Below, piece by piece: positions 30,661 to 32,500 of a stretch of 32,500 bases of DNA (positions within the stretch are counted from its first letter, which is position 1; each line of letters starts with the position of its first letter). Made by a program: the position numbers and the translations under genes. Source of the stretch: Chara braunii (lineage: Eukaryota; Streptophyta; Charophyceae; Charales; Characeae); NCBI GenBank assembly GCA_003427395.1, contig BFEA01000133.1, forward strand, positions 2,850,365 through 2,882,864. Direction: 5' to 3'. The notes beneath the pieces were generated by a model. The model was not told the DNA's origin. It searched no databases and worked only from the letters and a program-made list of their open reading frames with translations.

Positions 30661-30840
30661 ATTTGAATAGTATCATAGCATGGACGAAGTCGGGAATAGA
30701 GAAAAAACTTACCGAGGTGACCCGCTAATTGTTGTCGCAGCGACCGAGCAACCGGGTCTTCCCCCCCCCGAGTACTACGCACCCTCAAATAGACTGTTTC
30801 AGACCAAAAAAGATAGCCTGTGTACATTCATTACGACAAC

Positions 30841-30890
30841 ATTATTATTATTATTATAATTATTATTATTATTATTATTTTAATTATTAT
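30841..30890. repeat. (ATT)n microsatellite
   Basis: Interrupted ATT repeats following a module with minus-strand donor-like CTCG|GTAAG (30709) and a C10 run near 30763. Confidence 0.9.
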
Positions 30891-31205
30891 CATTTTTGAT
30901 ACTATGATTATTACAGCGACGCTATGTCATCTACGACAGGGAGAAAAAGAATACGTAGGGAATGAAAAAGACATATTGGGGGAGTGAGGAAGAGTGACGT
31001 AGCACGAGAAGAAAAGCAGAGAGGGCATGAAGAGTGATCAAGATGCAGCGGAAGTGAGCGAGTAAGCAAGGAAGGAGGAACACATATAAAAAAGGAAAAA
31101 CGTGGGTGCAACGAGAAACGGAGGAAATAAGAAGGAGCACGCGAGAAGGGAGAGGGACGTGCAAAGGTGGGAGAAAAAGGGGAGTACAGGTAACCGTGCC
31201 TAAGT
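30891..31205. other. non-coding, purine-rich
   Basis: Plus-strand purine-rich DNA without a recognised gene. Confidence 0.5.
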
Positions 31206-31408
31206 ACTACGACTGATGACGAAGCAGAAGGAAGGCGCAGAAGAAAGGAAGGAAGGCAAACATAGAAGGAGGAAGAGAAAAAAGAAGGAGAGGATGAAGA
31301 AGAAGAAAAAGGAGAGGATGAGGGAGAAGAAGAAGAAGAGAAGAAGAAGAAGAAGAAGAAGAAGAAGAAGAAGAAAAAGAAGAAAAAGAAGAGAGAGGGA
31401 GAAGGTAC
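31206..31408. repeat. (GAA/GGA)n low-complexity tract
   Basis: Purine tract ending in an AAG repeat. The Lys/Arg-rich frame across it is a composition artefact. Confidence 0.95.
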
Positions 31409-31511
31409 CCGCCTAGTCTCGTCCGGGGCTTACCATAAGCGAGGGCAAAGATGTGTAACGCGCCAATCGACGACGTGGCGGAGTTGCTCCCGGCATGATG
31501 GTATCAGGCAG

Positions 31512-31580
31512 GTAAGGTAGCTTGTTTCTCTATATTATTAATTATCGGTATTAATATTTATTGTCATTCGTTGTGATTTC

Positions 31581-31633
<53 letters not shown>

Positions 31634-31639
31634 TATTGC

Positions 31640-31684
<45 letters not shown>

Positions 31685-31716
31685 AGGTTTTAAACAATAC
31701 TAACTTATTATTTCAG
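31512..31716 (+). other. candidate 205-bp intron containing a (TTA)n microsatellite
   Basis: Donor GGCAG|GTAAGGTAG at 31512, perfect branch consensus TACTAAC at 31698-31704, and acceptor TTATTATTTCAG|GATTTG ending at 31716. Branch-to-acceptor distance is short but acceptable. Joining the flanks keeps one frame open from the purine tract to TAA near 31847 (right exon starts DLIPENTWRL), but I recognise no protein. The (TTA)n tract at 31582-31682 fills most of the intron. Confidence 0.5.
31582..31682. repeat. (TTA)n microsatellite
   Basis: About 33 TTA units with two single-base interruptions. Confidence 0.98.
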
Positions 31717-32110
31717 GATTTGATCCCTGAGAACACGTGGCGACTTTGTGTTCGGGGAGCAAGGTTGAGAGTGAATAGAGAGACATACACGGGGTTGGAA
31801 GGGAGCGACATTGGTCTCTATGTGTTAGTACTTCGGGAGGGCTATTAACGTCCGCAGCGGCATTGTGGTGAAAAAGAGATAGGATCTGCCATCTGTAGTC
31901 TGGGCGTCGAGCGCCAGATAAGATATCGATGTTGGTTCTTCATTGGTGATGATAATGAAACTTTACCAGCAATGTCAATTGTGAGCTCTCGGTGTCTTCT
32001 TATTCGGTGGGGCTCGAGTTTCAATTCTGCTATTGGTTCGACTATCCGATCTTGTGTATATGATACTGCTTAGTTTACGAAGTTCGCTGTTGCTCATTTT
32101 TTCTTACATT
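31717..32110. repeat. tandem-duplicated block, copy 2
   Basis: Second copy of 30171-30540. See that entry for shared phrases. It is followed at 32117-32190 by an interrupted ATT tract. Confidence 0.8.
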
Positions 32111-32116
32111 TTTGTA

Positions 32117-32190
32117 TTATTATTATTATTAATTATTACTATTATTACTATTGCTGTTATTATCATTGTTATTATTATTATTATTGTTGG
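32117..32190. repeat. interrupted (ATT)n microsatellite
   Basis: ATT-rich tail after duplicate copy 2. An acceptor-like CTTCGTATGCATGCAG follows at 32220. Confidence 0.9.
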
Positions 32191-32500
32191 ACTCGCTTTC
32201 ACTTCTTCGTATGCATGCAGACAAATGGTGAATTACACTGGCGCATAGCGCCCAGCTCAAAACTTGGAGATATGGAAACCAAGGACACAATCCAGAGGCA
32301 TACTTGCTTCTGCAAGCTATGGTGCATCAACACCTACACATCACAGCTTTTGTCGTTGTGTCCAACACCATTGTTCGCACAAGACTTAATCCTGGATACC
32401 CCACAAACACACGCACAGATAGACAAGAAAAGACGAACAGACACAGGTACAGACAACAACAGGCCGATACGCTGACGAAAGACAGCTATACAAGGATGAA
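32191..32500. other. non-coding end of window
   Basis: No gene recognised. The sequence becomes rich in ACA/CACA phrases after 32400. Confidence 0.5.

Noticed and set aside
31216-31416. Lys/Arg-rich small protein
   Set aside because: Translation of the purine repeat tract; no start context or homologue.
31561-31682. Leucine-only open frame
   Set aside because: Translation of (TTA)n, inside a probable intron.

Overview
The window looks like nuclear DNA from a large, repeat-rich eukaryotic genome, most likely a plant or streptophyte alga. The reasons are U6 snRNA-like copies of the green-lineage type, long Ty3/Gypsy-class retroelement coding regions, spliceosomal intron signals, and abundant (ATT)n, (AT)n and (GA)n microsatellites. 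A charophyte such as Chara is my guess from the protein style. I cannot prove it. No intact host gene was recognised.

Layout. 1-4000: non-coding, CAG-rich and then CT-rich DNA that includes the left copy of a long diverged repeat (about 2105-3895) carrying a minus-strand U6-like sequence. 3960-4340: a TATA box and leader. 4346-13980: a decayed plus-strand Ty3/Gypsy element. It has a basic/proline-rich leader ORF, two tandem paralogous ORFs of unknown function (the first open, the second with three stops), then Gag with a CCHC knuckle, protease, reverse transcriptase, RNase H and a DD35E integrase, all broken by stops and frameshifts. 14023-16451: a near-consensus intron and then a second Gag-like region (Gag N-domain, coiled coil, CCHC knuckle) with no pol behind it. 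16716: a possible polypurine tract/LTR start.

17.2-22.9 kb is non-coding but highly structured: hairpin-rich diverged tandem copies (18.3-19.3 kb), a 193-bp tandem pair, a 33-bp tandem pair, and an array of 15 hairpins (20813-21972) whose outer stems covary. Their mismatches are nearly all A.C on the plus strand, that is G.U on the minus strand. A 302-bp tandem duplication next to the array carries a minus-strand match to the plant initiator-Met tRNA primer-binding site. 22.9-28.4 kb is non-coding and contains the right copy of the U6-bearing repeat (about 26030-27551).

28.4-32.5 kb is microsatellite-rich and contains a diverged tandem duplication of about 1.6-1.9 kb. One copy has an excellent intron (GTAAGG, TACTAAC, TTTCAG) with a (TTA)n tract inside it.

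One reading that ties the parts together is a very long minus-sense, largely non-coding LTR-type element (U6-bearing repeat, PBS, hairpin array all in minus sense) interrupted by or adjoining a plus-sense Gypsy element. That model is inference. The hairpin array and the ORF arrangement are read directly from the sequence.
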